Of a stretch of DNA of 64,000 bases, positions 34,721 through 43,551 are shown one piece after another; position 1 is the stretch's first letter, and each line of letters begins with the position of its first letter. The notes under the pieces were generated by a model, which saw only the letters and a list, made by a program, of their open reading frames with translations, was not told the DNA's origin and searched no databases. The translations under genes and the position numbers were made by a program. Where the stretch lies: NCBI GenBank assembly GCA_964639765.1, contig CAZXEN010000004.1, positions 1 through 64,000 of the forward strand, given 5' to 3'. This DNA comes from Scybalousia_A sp964639765. Lineage in GTDB: Bacteria; Bacteroidota; Bacteroidia; Bacteroidales; P3.

Positions 34721-36553
34721 ATGGCAGATACACATCTTCAAGTAAATCACGATGGTTCCACATCAGAAAGGAAGACATCTTTGTGGCCAAGTTCTAAATC
34801 GTCCCAAGAACTTGTTATAAAATCCATTTTTGAACATAATGGATGGTCTGTCTCGACCATACAAAACATATCAGGTTCCCATTGGAAAATCAAAGTGTCT
34901 TGTCCCATTAAAGAACTTAAGCTCAACCTATACATTTCTTCGATTCGTGACGAAAGTCGTCAACCCGACGAATTCAAGATGCAATTAGGGACATCTTATC
35001 CAACAGACGAAGAAGACGGATGGATAAATCTAGTACTAGGCATATATGCCATAGAAGAAGATGGTTATTCAACAGAATACATACTCTCTGGATATGAAAT
35101 AACCAGGTATGATTTTTCATCAAATCCGAGTATTCGGGGGACACGAACATCTGGATTGCAGAAAGCTAGACTTATTGGTATGTATGTAACGGAAAAAAGT
35201 GTGCTTTTCCGTCCAGAGTATATTTACTATTATATAGAGAGTCAGCGGAACAAACATTTTACAACAATTCCAGATAATCACACAACAGAAATCATTGATA
35301 TCACAAAGACACATTCAGTACTTGCCACAGCTCTCCGAACCAAACCTTTCCTCCTTCTTGCTGGCATTTCTGGAACGGGTAAAAGTCAGAAGGTTCAGGA
35401 ACTAGCATTTATGTCGTGTCCCGAAGAGTTAAGAGAAGAGGACAGCACGACTCCTGGCAACTATTGTCTTGTGGAGGTAAAACCCAACTGGCACGATTCT
35501 ACGGAATTACTCGGTTATTACAGTGCATTGTCCGGACGTTACGAACTTACAGATTTTATAAGATTTACATACAAGGCTTTGACGCATCCCGACACACCTT
35601 TCTTCCTCTGTCTTGACGAAATGAATTTGGCTCCGGTGGAGCAATACTTTGCAGAGTATTTGAGCGTATTGGAGACAAGGAAACGGATAGTTGTTGATGG
35701 TGAAGTAAGGATTCTTTCAGAGCCTTTGCTGACAAAAGACAAATTCAGCAACTGCAAACTTGACGAAAGGGTGCCCAAACAGACCACCGGTTATATGCTT
35801 GATGGTGATGAGTACGACACAAAACCGTTGTATTCTCCTGATGATGCTGAAATTATTGCATATCTGAAAAATAACGGACTGCATCTACCTGACAACCTCT
35901 TCGTCATTGGAACCGTCAATATGGACGACACCACACATCAGTTTTCTCGAAAGGTCATCGACCGTGCCTTTACCATTGAGATGAATGGAGGAAAGATGGA
36001 CGAGATGTTCTCGACAGAGAGTCGGAACAACCTTGAATATCGAGCAGAACCACTGCCACTTTCTGCATTCAAGTCCAAGTTCGTGAGGGCATACGAGGTG
36101 TTGGAGGATGACCGTTTTGCAAAGTATGCAGATACAATAACAGCAAGAATACCCGAATTGCTTGGCAATTCAGATGGAACGGCAAGTGAGGACAGCATCA
36201 ACGGTATCTTGAATGGCACACCATTCCGTGTAAGTTATCGTGTGCAGAACGAATTGGTTCTTTATTTGAGCGTCCTGATTGAAAATGCTGGTTTCCCCGA
36301 AAACATTGAACCCTTGATTAGAGAAGCCACACTGGCCATCCTGATGGAGAAGGTGCTGCCACGTATTCAGGGAGAACAGAAACAACTCGAAACCAAAGGT
36401 GGCAAGAGCAACATCTTGAAAGATATGATATCCTTTGTGGAGACCCATTTCAAACAATCAGACGAAACTGTTCCCGAAATCTACGACAAGGTAATCAAAA
36501 AACTTGACGAGATGGATGGCAAGTTAAGTGGATATTACACAAACTTCTTCTAA
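34721..36553 (+). CDS. McrB-like AAA+ NTPase of the restriction system
   Basis: A 610-residue protein. The N-terminal roughly 190 residues are probably DNA-binding. Then comes a McrB-type AAA+ domain with Walker A LLAGISGTGKSQ (about 212-222), Walker B FLCLDEMNLAPVEQYFAEYL (about 296-315) and GTVNMDDTTHQFSRKVIDRA (about 396-415), the McrB-family sensor signature. It would form the motor driving cleavage by the partner nuclease encoded next (10-nt gap). Together with the two upstream methyltransferases it matches R1 of LlaJI or YdiS of BsuMI. Whether it hydrolyses GTP or ATP cannot be read from the sequence. Confidence 0.88.
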   Translation: MADTHLQVNHDGSTSERKTSLWPSSKSSQELVIKSIFEHNGWSVSTIQNISGSHWKIKVSCPIKELKLNLYISSIRDESRQPDEFKMQLGTSYPTDEEDGWINLVLGIYAIEEDGYSTEYILSGYEITRYDFSSNPSIRGTRTSGLQKARLIGMYVTEKSVLFRPEYIYYYIESQRNKHFTTIPDNHTTEIIDITKTHSVLATALRTKPFLLLAGISGTGKSQKVQELAFMSCPEELREEDSTTPGNYCLVEVKPNWHDSTELLGYYSALSGRYELTDFIRFTYKALTHPDTPFFLCLDEMNLAPVEQYFAEYLSVLETRKRIVVDGEVRILSEPLLTKDKFSNCKLDERVPKQTTGYMLDGDEYDTKPLYSPDDAEIIAYLKNNGLHLPDNLFVIGTVNMDDTTHQFSRKVIDRAFTIEMNGGKMDEMFSTESRNNLEYRAEPLPLSAFKSKFVRAYEVLEDDRFAKYADTITARIPELLGNSDGTASEDSINGILNGTPFRVSYRVQNELVLYLSVLIENAGFPENIEPLIREATLAILMEKVLPRIQGEQKQLETKGGKSNILKDMISFVETHFKQSDETVPEIYDKVIKKLDEMDGKLSGYYTNFF

Positions 36554-36562
36554 TCGGAGACA

Positions 36563-38785
36563 ATGGAACTGCTGCAATACAAATACAAGGATGCCTACAC
36601 GTTTCAGGTAAGCAGTACCGACATTGAGACATCGTGGCGAAAGTTCAAGGTGAGAGCCCGACAGCTCCCCCCTGAACAATATTGCAGTTATGGTATGCAC
36701 GAGGAGGGGGTGTTAAAGGTATGGAATGCAGACACACATCGATTGGAGGAGGTAGAGAAATCCGAATGGGCATCGGCTCGTCCGGTGTTCTTCGAGAACC
36801 ACAAATATACCCTTTCTCTGACATTCTTTGATGCACAAGAAGAACCCCGTATCATCCACCCGAACAAGGAAGTGGAACAAATGTTCAACTGCATTACTTT
36901 GGCTGATGGGAAATATCTATTAAACAGCAATATTGACTTTCTTAATCAACCAGGACACTTTGCATTGGAGTTTGCATACAAGAATGTTGAAGGCAAACAA
37001 ATCCGCCACAAGGTGGAGTTTGATGTCCTGTCCCCTAAATTGGACACGAAACAAGACCTTAATGTCATCATACAGCAAATACGGCAGGAGTATGGAGACT
37101 TGGTGTTCCGATATCTTACACTGACGTTCCAACAATTTGAAATGGGGCGTGAGGCTAACAACGAACTGATATGGCTATCGGTATTCAAACAGATTGTAGA
37201 TAACTACATTCAAGCAGTACGGTTCATCCTGCACCAACCCCATAACAAAGTGCAAAAGTTGGAAGAGTTTCGCCGTGCAGAACGTATCAAGGAATGGAAT
37301 CCAATGATTGCAGAGAGGTTTGTGAATGACCGACTGAATGACGAACAGAAAGCACTGCACACCTATTATCGAACCCAACGGGTAGAATCGACTCTTGACA
37401 CAAGGGAAAACAGGTTTGTAAAATACACCTTGGAAAGAATAACGGAAAGGTTGTCTCTATTGGTAAAACGACTTTCCGAAGGAACATCCGAGAATGAAAT
37501 TCAACTGTTGAAGGACAAACAATCAGAACTTGAAGTTCTGAAACACAACTCATTCTTCAGAGGCATCGGTTTGTTTGACGGTTTCCGACAGCAAAGTATA
37601 GTGCTGCAACAGAGAAGTGGATACTCACAGGTGTATCGGTACTGGATTATGTTGCAGAATGGTCTTGACCTGATTCAAGGAGACACATCGGTTGGTGTCC
37701 AACCCATATGGAGACTATATGAACTATGGTGTTTCTTGAAGGTAAAGAGACTTGTCTGCAAGGTTCTTGGGATTGACCCACAAAACAAGGAACACATCCA
37801 GAAATACATTCACGAAGACACACACAATGCCTTTGACCTATTTGACGGCGGTTCTCTCTCGGGAAACATCACATACGTAAATCCACAGAACGGGGATTTA
37901 ATCGAAATCGGATACCAATACAAATTCGACAGGGATTCCCGTGAAGACGATATGAGGTCGGCGACGACAGAACAGAAACCGGACATTGTGATGCACATTC
38001 ACAAAAAAGAACGTGACATTACATTAACATATCTATACGATGCCAAGTACCGAGTGAAAGGTGATGGAGACGAGCAAGTGAGTACGGTGATTGATGAACC
38101 TGTTGCCGAAACATTGAATGCAATGCACCATTATAGAGATGCCATCTATTATGGTAAGAAAGGAGAACAGAGGTTTTCAAAAGAGATTATCGGTGGGTAC
38201 ATCCTGTTTCCCGGCAGAATGGACGAGTACAAAATGCTGGAAGACATTCGGAATGGTAGCGACGATATTCCGTATTATCTCAGATCGATTAAAGAAGTCA
38301 ATATTGGTGCATATCCGTTACTGCCGAATGACGATAGTGGGGTCTTGCTAGAAAACCATCTACGACGAGTATTGTTGGACGAAAGTATCATAGAGCAACT
38401 GCAAGACAGTGTTCCCCAACGTGGTTTATATTACACCGACACGATGCCAAAATCAGTAGAGAGCAAGAATGTATTCACGGTATATGTTCGTGTATCCGAT
38501 TCTGACTACGAATCGTTCCTGAATCATACCACAAAAAAATACATTATGGAAATACCCCCAAAGGTAAATATTCTTGAGGCAAGATATTTGCTACCGATGG
38601 TGGGAGGTAAAATTGACGGGTATTATGAAATTAAGGGTCTTACTATCGAGGATGGGAAAATGACGTTCAAACTAGGGAAATTCCATACCCTTGGGGAACA
38701 TTGGTCTAAAAACATCGGTCAAAATATGAAACACGGAGAACTGATAACTATGGAGGATGTACATAAACTCTATGCAATGCAATAA
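36563..38785 (+). CDS. McrC-like DUF2357 nuclease
   Basis: A 740-residue protein with a DUF2357-type N-terminal and middle region (FFRGIGLFDGFRQQSIVLQQ; YRYWIMLQ) and a PD-(D/E)XK nuclease core in the last third: KPDIVMHI (about 472) followed by LTYLYDAKYRV (about 487-497), giving the PD...DxK arrangement. This is the cutting subunit paired with the McrB-like NTPase. In BsuMI/LlaJI relatives the corresponding protein is required for restriction of unmethylated target DNA. The gene ends the five-gene co-directional cluster; a damaged DUF3644 gene follows after 39 nt. Confidence 0.85.
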   Translation: MELLQYKYKDAYTFQVSSTDIETSWRKFKVRARQLPPEQYCSYGMHEEGVLKVWNADTHRLEEVEKSEWASARPVFFENHKYTLSLTFFDAQEEPRIIHPNKEVEQMFNCITLADGKYLLNSNIDFLNQPGHFALEFAYKNVEGKQIRHKVEFDVLSPKLDTKQDLNVIIQQIRQEYGDLVFRYLTLTFQQFEMGREANNELIWLSVFKQIVDNYIQAVRFILHQPHNKVQKLEEFRRAERIKEWNPMIAERFVNDRLNDEQKALHTYYRTQRVESTLDTRENRFVKYTLERITERLSLLVKRLSEGTSENEIQLLKDKQSELEVLKHNSFFRGIGLFDGFRQQSIVLQQRSGYSQVYRYWIMLQNGLDLIQGDTSVGVQPIWRLYELWCFLKVKRLVCKVLGIDPQNKEHIQKYIHEDTHNAFDLFDGGSLSGNITYVNPQNGDLIEIGYQYKFDRDSREDDMRSATTEQKPDIVMHIHKKERDITLTYLYDAKYRVKGDGDEQVSTVIDEPVAETLNAMHHYRDAIYYGKKGEQRFSKEIIGGYILFPGRMDEYKMLEDIRNGSDDIPYYLRSIKEVNIGAYPLLPNDDSGVLLENHLRRVLLDESIIEQLQDSVPQRGLYYTDTMPKSVESKNVFTVYVRVSDSDYESFLNHTTKKYIMEIPPKVNILEARYLLPMVGGKIDGYYEIKGLTIEDGKMTFKLGKFHTLGEHWSKNIGQNMKHGELITMEDVHKLYAMQ

Positions 38786-38824
38786 AATAAGGAAATAAAG
38801 GCAACACAAAAAAACTGAAAGTCT

Positions 38825-39813
38825 ATGAGAGTAAATCCACTATATAGAAGTTTGCTTGACAAATCGGTCGGAAGTATGTTGTCTGCAATTGAAATCTATA
38901 ATAAACCAGATTTCAATTATAGAGAGGAGTCATTTGCTATCCTCGGTGTTAATTCTTGGGAATTACTATTAAAAGCATATCTTTTAAGGCTTAATCATTT
39001 TAAAGTAAATTCCTTATATGTTTATAAAGATTCGAAAAAAAGGACGGAACCCTATCAAAGAGAAAGATTGTTGCACTCAACCGTTGCAACAATCCTTGTA
39101 CGTTATCAATTCAGGAAGTCATCAGCCAATTAAGCAAGTTAAAAAAACTGCCGAGTAATTTAAAAAGTAATATTGAGTCATTGATTGAATTACGTGATAA
39201 TGCCATCCACTTTACAAATCTCATACCTATTACTAGGCAGATTCAGGAGCTTGGCTTTGCTTGCATAAAGAACTATATCTCAATCGTAAAATATTGGGAA
39301 CTTCCTATAGATTTTAGTAGATACAACTTATACCTAATGCCATTGGCTTATGTGGATAGTAAAAAAATCGTGGATTCAGTTTTGTCCAAGGAAACGGAAA
39401 ACTATATCGATTTGGTGAAAAGAAAGATTTCTTCTGAAGACCAAACAGATGATGACTTCAATATTGCAATTTCAATAGACATAGATTTTAAGAAGGGTAA
39501 TTCTTTTGAGTCTATCGGAGTCTATTATTCCCCTGACGGAACACCTATAACTGTCTCCGAAGAAAATATAAAAAAGAATTACCCATATGATTATAAGGTT
39601 GTTGTTAAGAAATGTAAAGAAAAATATTCCGACTTCAAGCAGGATAGGAAGTTCAACGACATAATGAAGGGAGTAAAGCAGAATAAAAAGTTATGTCATA
39701 TCCGAAAATTAGATGCAGACAATCCTAAATCACTTAAAAAAGAATTCTACAGCACTGCAATTTTCATAGAGTTTGACAAACATTATCATCGAAAAGGTTC
39801 AGAAGATAGATGA
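38825..39813 (+). pseudogene. DUF3644 (HEPN-like) gene with a frameshift
   Basis: Frame 1 (38825-39133) gives SFAILGVNSWELLLKAYLLR, the DUF3644 N-terminal signature. Around 39075-39085 the homology moves to another frame (RCNNPCTLSIQEVISQLSKL) that continues to 39813. The second part contains ELRDNAIHF, an R-x4-H motif of HEPN ribonucleases, and WELPIDFSRYNLYLMPLAYV. Together they make a protein of about 330 residues. DUF3644 genes often accompany restriction systems, possibly as abortive backups. Here a single-base indel inactivates it, or a sequencing error or programmed shift is present. ATG 38825 is 39 nt after the McrC-like stop. Confidence 0.7.
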
Positions 39814-39880
39814 CAAAAGCTATATGCAATAAAAGAATAACTAAAATTAATCGTTGTCATATTAAAATACTGTAAATGAT

Positions 39881-39931
39881 ATGACCGAAAACGAAATAAG
39901 GGAAATTCTGCTGAATGTAGAGTTATTATAG
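39881..39931 (+). pseudogene. N-terminal stub of an AlbA_2-type ATP-binding protein
   Basis: ATG 39881 reads MTENEIREILLNVELL then stops. MTENEIREIL matches my memory of the usual start of Bacteroidota AlbA_2/Schlafen-type ATP-binding proteins. The rest of the gene is absent. The winged-helix fragment at 12461-12673 is the opposite end of such a protein. Confidence 0.4.
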
Positions 39932-39942
39932 GGAACCGTCTT

Positions 39943-40018
39943 GCCCAATTTCACATTCTACATCCCATATTCCACATTCTATATTCTTCATTCTACATTA
40001 CACATTACTATTATTTCG
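39943..40018. repeat. Degenerate GAATGT-type short repeats
   Basis: On the minus strand the stretch reads as variations of GTAGAATGAAGAAT and GTGGAATATGGGATGTAGAA. A similar motif occurs in frame within hsdR at about 18332-18362. Confidence 0.6.
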
Positions 40019-40036
40019 TTCGTCTATCTTGCTCAT
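39998..40036 (-). pseudogene. hsdS start remnant
   Basis: Immediately after the Fic fragment's stop, an ATG (40036) reads MSKIDERNN before entering short repeats and stopping. The intact locus has MGKIDELTNE as the HsdS start at the same place after Fic, so this is the stub of a second hsdS. Confidence 0.55.
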
Positions 40037-40039
40037 AAC

Positions 40040-40303
40040 TTAGTCCTCCTGTTCATAGTAATATGAATAATCTATGCCTTTCATAAATATCTCCCTACTG
40101 TTTATGTCGTCGGTCAATGCTCCTCGCAACAATGCCTTGATAGAAGTTGCGTCGGTGGTGCTCCTTTTCATTGCCGCAAGGTACTGTTTCTTGTCTATCC
40201 GGCTCCAATCAATGCACAGTCCGAGTCTTTTCTTCAGCAACAGGTCCAGCCAGATGCGAGTAGAACGTCCATTACCTTCCATAAAAGGGTGAGCCATATT
40301 CAT
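40040..40303 (-). pseudogene. C-terminal Fic fragment
   Basis: Eighty-seven residues, MNMAHPFMEGNGRSTR to the end, almost matching the last third of the BRO-N/Fic protein at 14401 (same EIFMKGIDYSYYYEQED tail). The BRO-N part and first half of Fic are missing. The cut lies exactly at the stop of the adjacent DUF4143 ATPase gene (TAAATG), which seems to have replaced the upstream part. It contains the HPFMEGNGR loop but lacks the core helices, so it is unlikely to be active. Confidence 0.8.
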
Positions 40304-41764
40304 TTATAGTCCATACGACTGTTTCGTTGCTTTTAATGTATTTTCCCCTACAGTATAAGCATAACATGCCACAGGCATAAACTGAAGACTGCCATAGGAC
40401 ATTTCTTTCTTTCCTGTTTCAGATATAGACGTTACAATAGCATAGGCTAATTTGTTTGTCCTCATAAAACTCTCCAATGATTTCAGTTCTGTACTCGGAT
40501 TATTGAAAGGTTTGTTAGACCATTTCACTTCAACAGCCCATTCCGGTTTTTGCTTAGCATCATTCACACCTACAATATCAACTTCTCCTTTCTTCTTATT
40601 TCCTTCATTCCAATTTGCATAAGCTATATTAGCATTTCGAGGAATCCATTGGGCATAAACGGCTGTTTCTACCATGTTGCCTATAACCTCATCATTCTCA
40701 TCAATAGGTTGAAATAAAGCACATCTTAACGATGGATTTGTCAAGTAGAGTTTAAAAAGTACCTCTCGTCTATATCCCTTGGCTGTATCATCAGCACGAC
40801 GAATTTTCTTAACCAAAAATGCCGCTTCAAGATATTGTATGTATTTCCGTAGTGTTTCCTTTTTCACTCCAGAATCTTTTGAAAGACTTTCATAAGAAAA
40901 CTGAGAGCCAGAATGATAGGCTATCATTGTAAAAAGCGAATTCAATTCTTGAACATCTGTGATTCCATATAAACTCGGCAAGTCTCTTAGCAACACCTTG
41001 TCTATAATATCATGACGAATAAACTGACCTGGATTTTCCTGTATCCGTTGAGAGAAAACCACCTCAGGATAACCTCCATAATTGATATAATCAATAAACA
41101 GTTTATTCAATTTTGAAATATCAACAGTGGTATTTCCTGTTATAAATCCATTAGACCATTCCATCTCTATTGGGTACATTAAATGGACATAACCTTTTAA
41201 ATAAACGTATTCATAGAACGTCAATGGTGGCAGATGAAAATCTGTAAACCTACCTGCACCACTTTCATTGTTACGCTTTTTCAATTCTGCCGCTGCCGAT
41301 CCTGACGCAACAAATTTCACATTATGGTAGGTGTCAACCAATGACTTCAAATTTACCTCCCAGTCTTTCAAATACTGAATCTCGTCAAAAAAGACATAAA
41401 AAGACTCTTTGCTATCAGTTTTCCCTAATGCTTGCTTAGCCAAATTAAACAATTGTTCCAAAAATATTTTGTTATAGATAGGGGTCTCTACCGATATATA
41501 GATAATATTCTGCGGAGAAACACCATCCGCAATCAGTTGCTGGATTGTATGATACAGCATCACCGTCTTCCCTACACGACGAGGGCCCATCAATATAATT
41601 GCCCGTCTAATATCCATCTCAACAACCAATGGATAAAAAATGTCAAGATACAGGCGAGGATGCATTTCTGCATAATATTGTGGTACTTCATTTTCTGTCC
41701 ACCAAGGATTATCTACCCTAAGTCGTCCTATGACTTGTTTTTCTATCAATTCACTATAATCCAT
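40304..41764 (-). CDS. DUF4143-type AAA ATPase
   Basis: A 486-residue P-loop ATPase with Walker A GPRRVGKT (60-67), Walker B FYVFFDEIQYLKDWE (about 121-135), sensor ASGSAAAEL, and a DUF4143-like C-terminal half ending in a restriction-like core (KGEVDIVG, WAVEVKW). It differs from the ATPase at 16651. A TATTTTTG box precedes it on the minus strand (about 41785-41792). Function unknown; its position at the edge of a defence island and against a truncated fic suggests a mobile or accessory gene. Confidence 0.85.
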   Translation of the reverse strand: MDYSELIEKQVIGRLRVDNPWWTENEVPQYYAEMHPRLYLDIFYPLVVEMDIRRAIILMGPRRVGKTVMLYHTIQQLIADGVSPQNIIYISVETPIYNKIFLEQLFNLAKQALGKTDSKESFYVFFDEIQYLKDWEVNLKSLVDTYHNVKFVASGSAAAELKKRNNESGAGRFTDFHLPPLTFYEYVYLKGYVHLMYPIEMEWSNGFITGNTTVDISKLNKLFIDYINYGGYPEVVFSQRIQENPGQFIRHDIIDKVLLRDLPSLYGITDVQELNSLFTMIAYHSGSQFSYESLSKDSGVKKETLRKYIQYLEAAFLVKKIRRADDTAKGYRREVLFKLYLTNPSLRCALFQPIDENDEVIGNMVETAVYAQWIPRNANIAYANWNEGNKKKGEVDIVGVNDAKQKPEWAVEVKWSNKPFNNPSTELKSLESFMRTNKLAYAIVTSISETGKKEMSYGSLQFMPVACYAYTVGENTLKATKQSYGL

Positions 41765-42147
41765 ATAAGATATATTTAGACTGCAAAAATAAACGATTTA
41801 TTCTTAAGTACAAAATATTTATCAAAATAAACATATTTAAACATACTTAATATTTTAGATTCTAACATCATTAACACAAAAGAATATATTATATCCTGCT
41901 TAATATTATGTATATTTTTACTTCTCACATTAAGATTTAATTTTAACTTATTAATATTTAATGAGTTTAAAACAAAATATAGATTAAGGCTGTTTAAATA
42001 TGCTTAATCTTTAATTCTTTTAGTTTTAAAGACATTTATCAACATTCTCTTTATCTGTGTATAAAAAAGAGAGGTTAAGCGAACTTAACCTCTTAAGAAA
42101 AAGGATGTGTCTTTTGGCACATCCTTCATAAATACAATAACAAAGTT
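41765..42147. other. AT-rich intergenic region with paired hairpins
   Basis: 41800-42020 is extremely AT-rich (repeated TTTAAACATA and CTTAATATT variants) with no gene. Two hairpins follow: GAGGTTAAG/CTTAACCTC (42070-42091) and AGGATGTGTC/GCACATCCT (42101-42125), which lie downstream of the HU-smalltalk operon and probably terminate it. The AT-rich stretch could be an element boundary or replication-related DNA, which I cannot show. Confidence 0.45.
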
Positions 42148-42255
42148 TTAGTTTAGCATAGCGAAGGCACTGCCTGTAAGCCAACCTCCTAAGGCGGCAA
42201 GAATATAGATAAGTATATCTATTATCGTTATTATTTTCTTTTTGTCTGTCGCCAT
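42148..42255 (-). CDS. Smalltalk-type small membrane protein
   Basis: Thirty-five residues: MATDKKK, then a single hydrophobic segment (IITIIDILIYILAALGGWLT), ending GSAFAMLN. It starts 7 nt after the HU-like gene's stop. A tiny hydrophobic 'smalltalk' protein directly downstream of an HU-family gene is a recurrent Bacteroidota arrangement. I prefer it over the overlapping 78-residue frame at 42026-42262, whose composition is not protein-like. Function unknown. Confidence 0.75.
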   Translation of the reverse strand: MATDKKKIITIIDILIYILAALGGWLTGSAFAMLN

Positions 42256-42262
42256 GGTTCAA

Positions 42263-42679
42263 TTAAGCATTAGGGTCCTGATAGCCTTTGTTGTCTGCCT
42301 GTCTTAGGCGTACTCCTGCTGTTTTCATTCTTTTTGAGAATGTTACATTAGGTCTGAACTTTGTGGTTATCCTTGTTATGGTGTCGTCTGTAACATCGTC
42401 CAGAGAGGCTTTTGCCTTAGCTTTTATGGATGGTGAAAATGTTCCCAAGGAGCCAAGTCTCACCCTTACGCTGTTGGCATTGTAACGCATTATCACTTCA
42501 CACAAGGAAGTTATTGCATTCTTTACGTCTCCCTTTGCCAAAGAAGTGGCTGAGGCTATCTCTTCTGCTATCTGGTTTTCATCTATTGATGATGGAGCAA
42601 ACAACACTGCTAAGTATTTTTGTCCTGGATTATGACCTGTGGTCACCGTACGCTTTACGCGTGAATAAAGTACTGACAT
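42263..42679 (-). CDS. HU-family DNA-binding protein (HU-like/HIG type)
   Basis: A 138-residue nucleoid-like protein. The HU fold is recognisable: IAEEIASATSLAKGDVKNAI helix region, then VRVRLGSLGTFSPSIKAK, the conserved beta-arm start, and a divergent C-terminal tail (KTAGVRLRQADNKGYQDPNA) typical of the Bacteroidota HU-like group found next to mobile replication genes. It probably bends or packages DNA of the element. It forms an operon with the smalltalk gene. Promoter likely within 42680-42790. Confidence 0.88.
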   Translation of the reverse strand: MSVLYSRVKRTVTTGHNPGQKYLAVLFAPSSIDENQIAEEIASATSLAKGDVKNAITSLCEVIMRYNANSVRVRLGSLGTFSPSIKAKAKASLDDVTDDTITRITTKFRPNVTFSKRMKTAGVRLRQADNKGYQDPNA

Positions 42680-42834
42680 GTTTTTTGATTGTTTTTGGTT
42701 AATAAATAAATTAAACTTGATTTGTAAAAACTGATGTTTCAGAGTACGTACCTATATCCTCAACTTTTACTTTACAAAGTTACGACAAATTTTTGACATA
42801 GACAAATTTTTGAGCAACTTTTTTCTTATTTTTT

Positions 42835-43185
42835 TTAAGTTTTCCTTTTGTATAAGGAAAGTATGGCTTCAAGCTTGTCTCTTCTTGCAGTAAGAGGTGA
42901 ATATTTAAAATCAAGCAGATATTTGCCAAGTTGTTTGCCGGTGAAATCGGTGCCGTCTTTCTTTTTGAAAATAGGTGTAAAGTACGGATAAACAGTATGA
43001 TCTGGATAATAAAACATATTGTCTTTCACAAAGACACAAAAGTATGCAAAGTATTTATAACTGTCAAGCCAAAGATAAATCTTACCTTTCTTTTTTATAA
43101 AATCGCCACGCAACAAGTCCTTCAGGAGCTCGTCCCATCCCTTTTTTAAATCATTTTTTATTTGATCTTTTATATAATATTTCAT
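42835..43185 (-). CDS. Hypothetical protein in HU/primase module
   Basis: 116 residues, basic and aromatic-rich (KIYLWLDSYKYFAYFCVFVK; YYPDHTVYPYFTPIFKKKDG), with no signal peptide or clear motif. A TACCTTTG box on the minus strand (CAAAGGTA at 43248-43255) stands about 63 nt before its start, so it looks expressed. Its place between HU and the primase-like gene suggests a role in the same module. I do not recognise the family. Confidence 0.6.
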   Translation of the reverse strand: MKYYIKDQIKNDLKKGWDELLKDLLRGDFIKKKGKIYLWLDSYKYFAYFCVFVKDNMFYYPDHTVYPYFTPIFKKKDGTDFTGKQLGKYLLDFKYSPLTARRDKLEAILSLYKRKT

Positions 43186-43311
43186 GATTTATTTTTTTTC
43201 TTGTTGCTTTATATTTATCTCAAAGATCTTTTTTTTTCATATTGTTGCAAAGGTAATACAAAAAAAATACACATCTATTATCTTTCGTAAATTAGTTTTC
43301 AACATATTTTG

Positions 43312-43358
43312 TTAATTACTTGATAAAATTCTACAAATCAATTAATTACTTGAGAAAA
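43312..43358. repeat. Pair of 17-bp direct repeats
   Basis: TTAATTACTTGANAAAA at 43312-43328 and 43342-43358, 30 bp apart and in the same orientation, in the divergent region before the primase-like gene. Possibly regulator or replication-initiator sites. Confidence 0.6.
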
Positions 43359-43425
43359 ACGTAATCTACTACGTAAACTACTATGTAGTCTTCTATGTAG
43401 GATTTTATGATATTTTCTGTGTAGT
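43354..43425. repeat. Iteron-like array of 12-bp repeats
   Basis: Consecutive 12-bp slots read GAAAAACGTAAT, CTACTACGTAAA, CTACTATGTAGT, CTTCTATGTAGG, ATTTTATGATAT and TTTCTGTGTAGT. Slots 2 to 4 agree closely (CTnCTAYGTAR) and slot 6 matches 9 of 12 bases of slot 4. The strict 12-bp period upstream of primase and helicase genes recalls plasmid iterons. Confidence 0.6.
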
Positions 43426-43551
43426 TTTTCCCGTGTATGACTTAGTAGGTAATCACGCACTTTGTTTCCTTGTTATCAGAACTTTGCAGCCGTATCTCAG
43501 GGATACAGAGGCACCTCACCTTTTTTGAGGCTTTTATTAATTCTTTTTAAA

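Noticed and set aside
42026..42262. 78-residue minus frame overlapping the smalltalk gene
   Set aside because: Composition is unlike a protein; the 35-residue frame with a transmembrane segment is the better gene.
43354..43425. CRISPR array
   Set aside because: The 12-bp units are contiguous without spacers and there are no cas genes.
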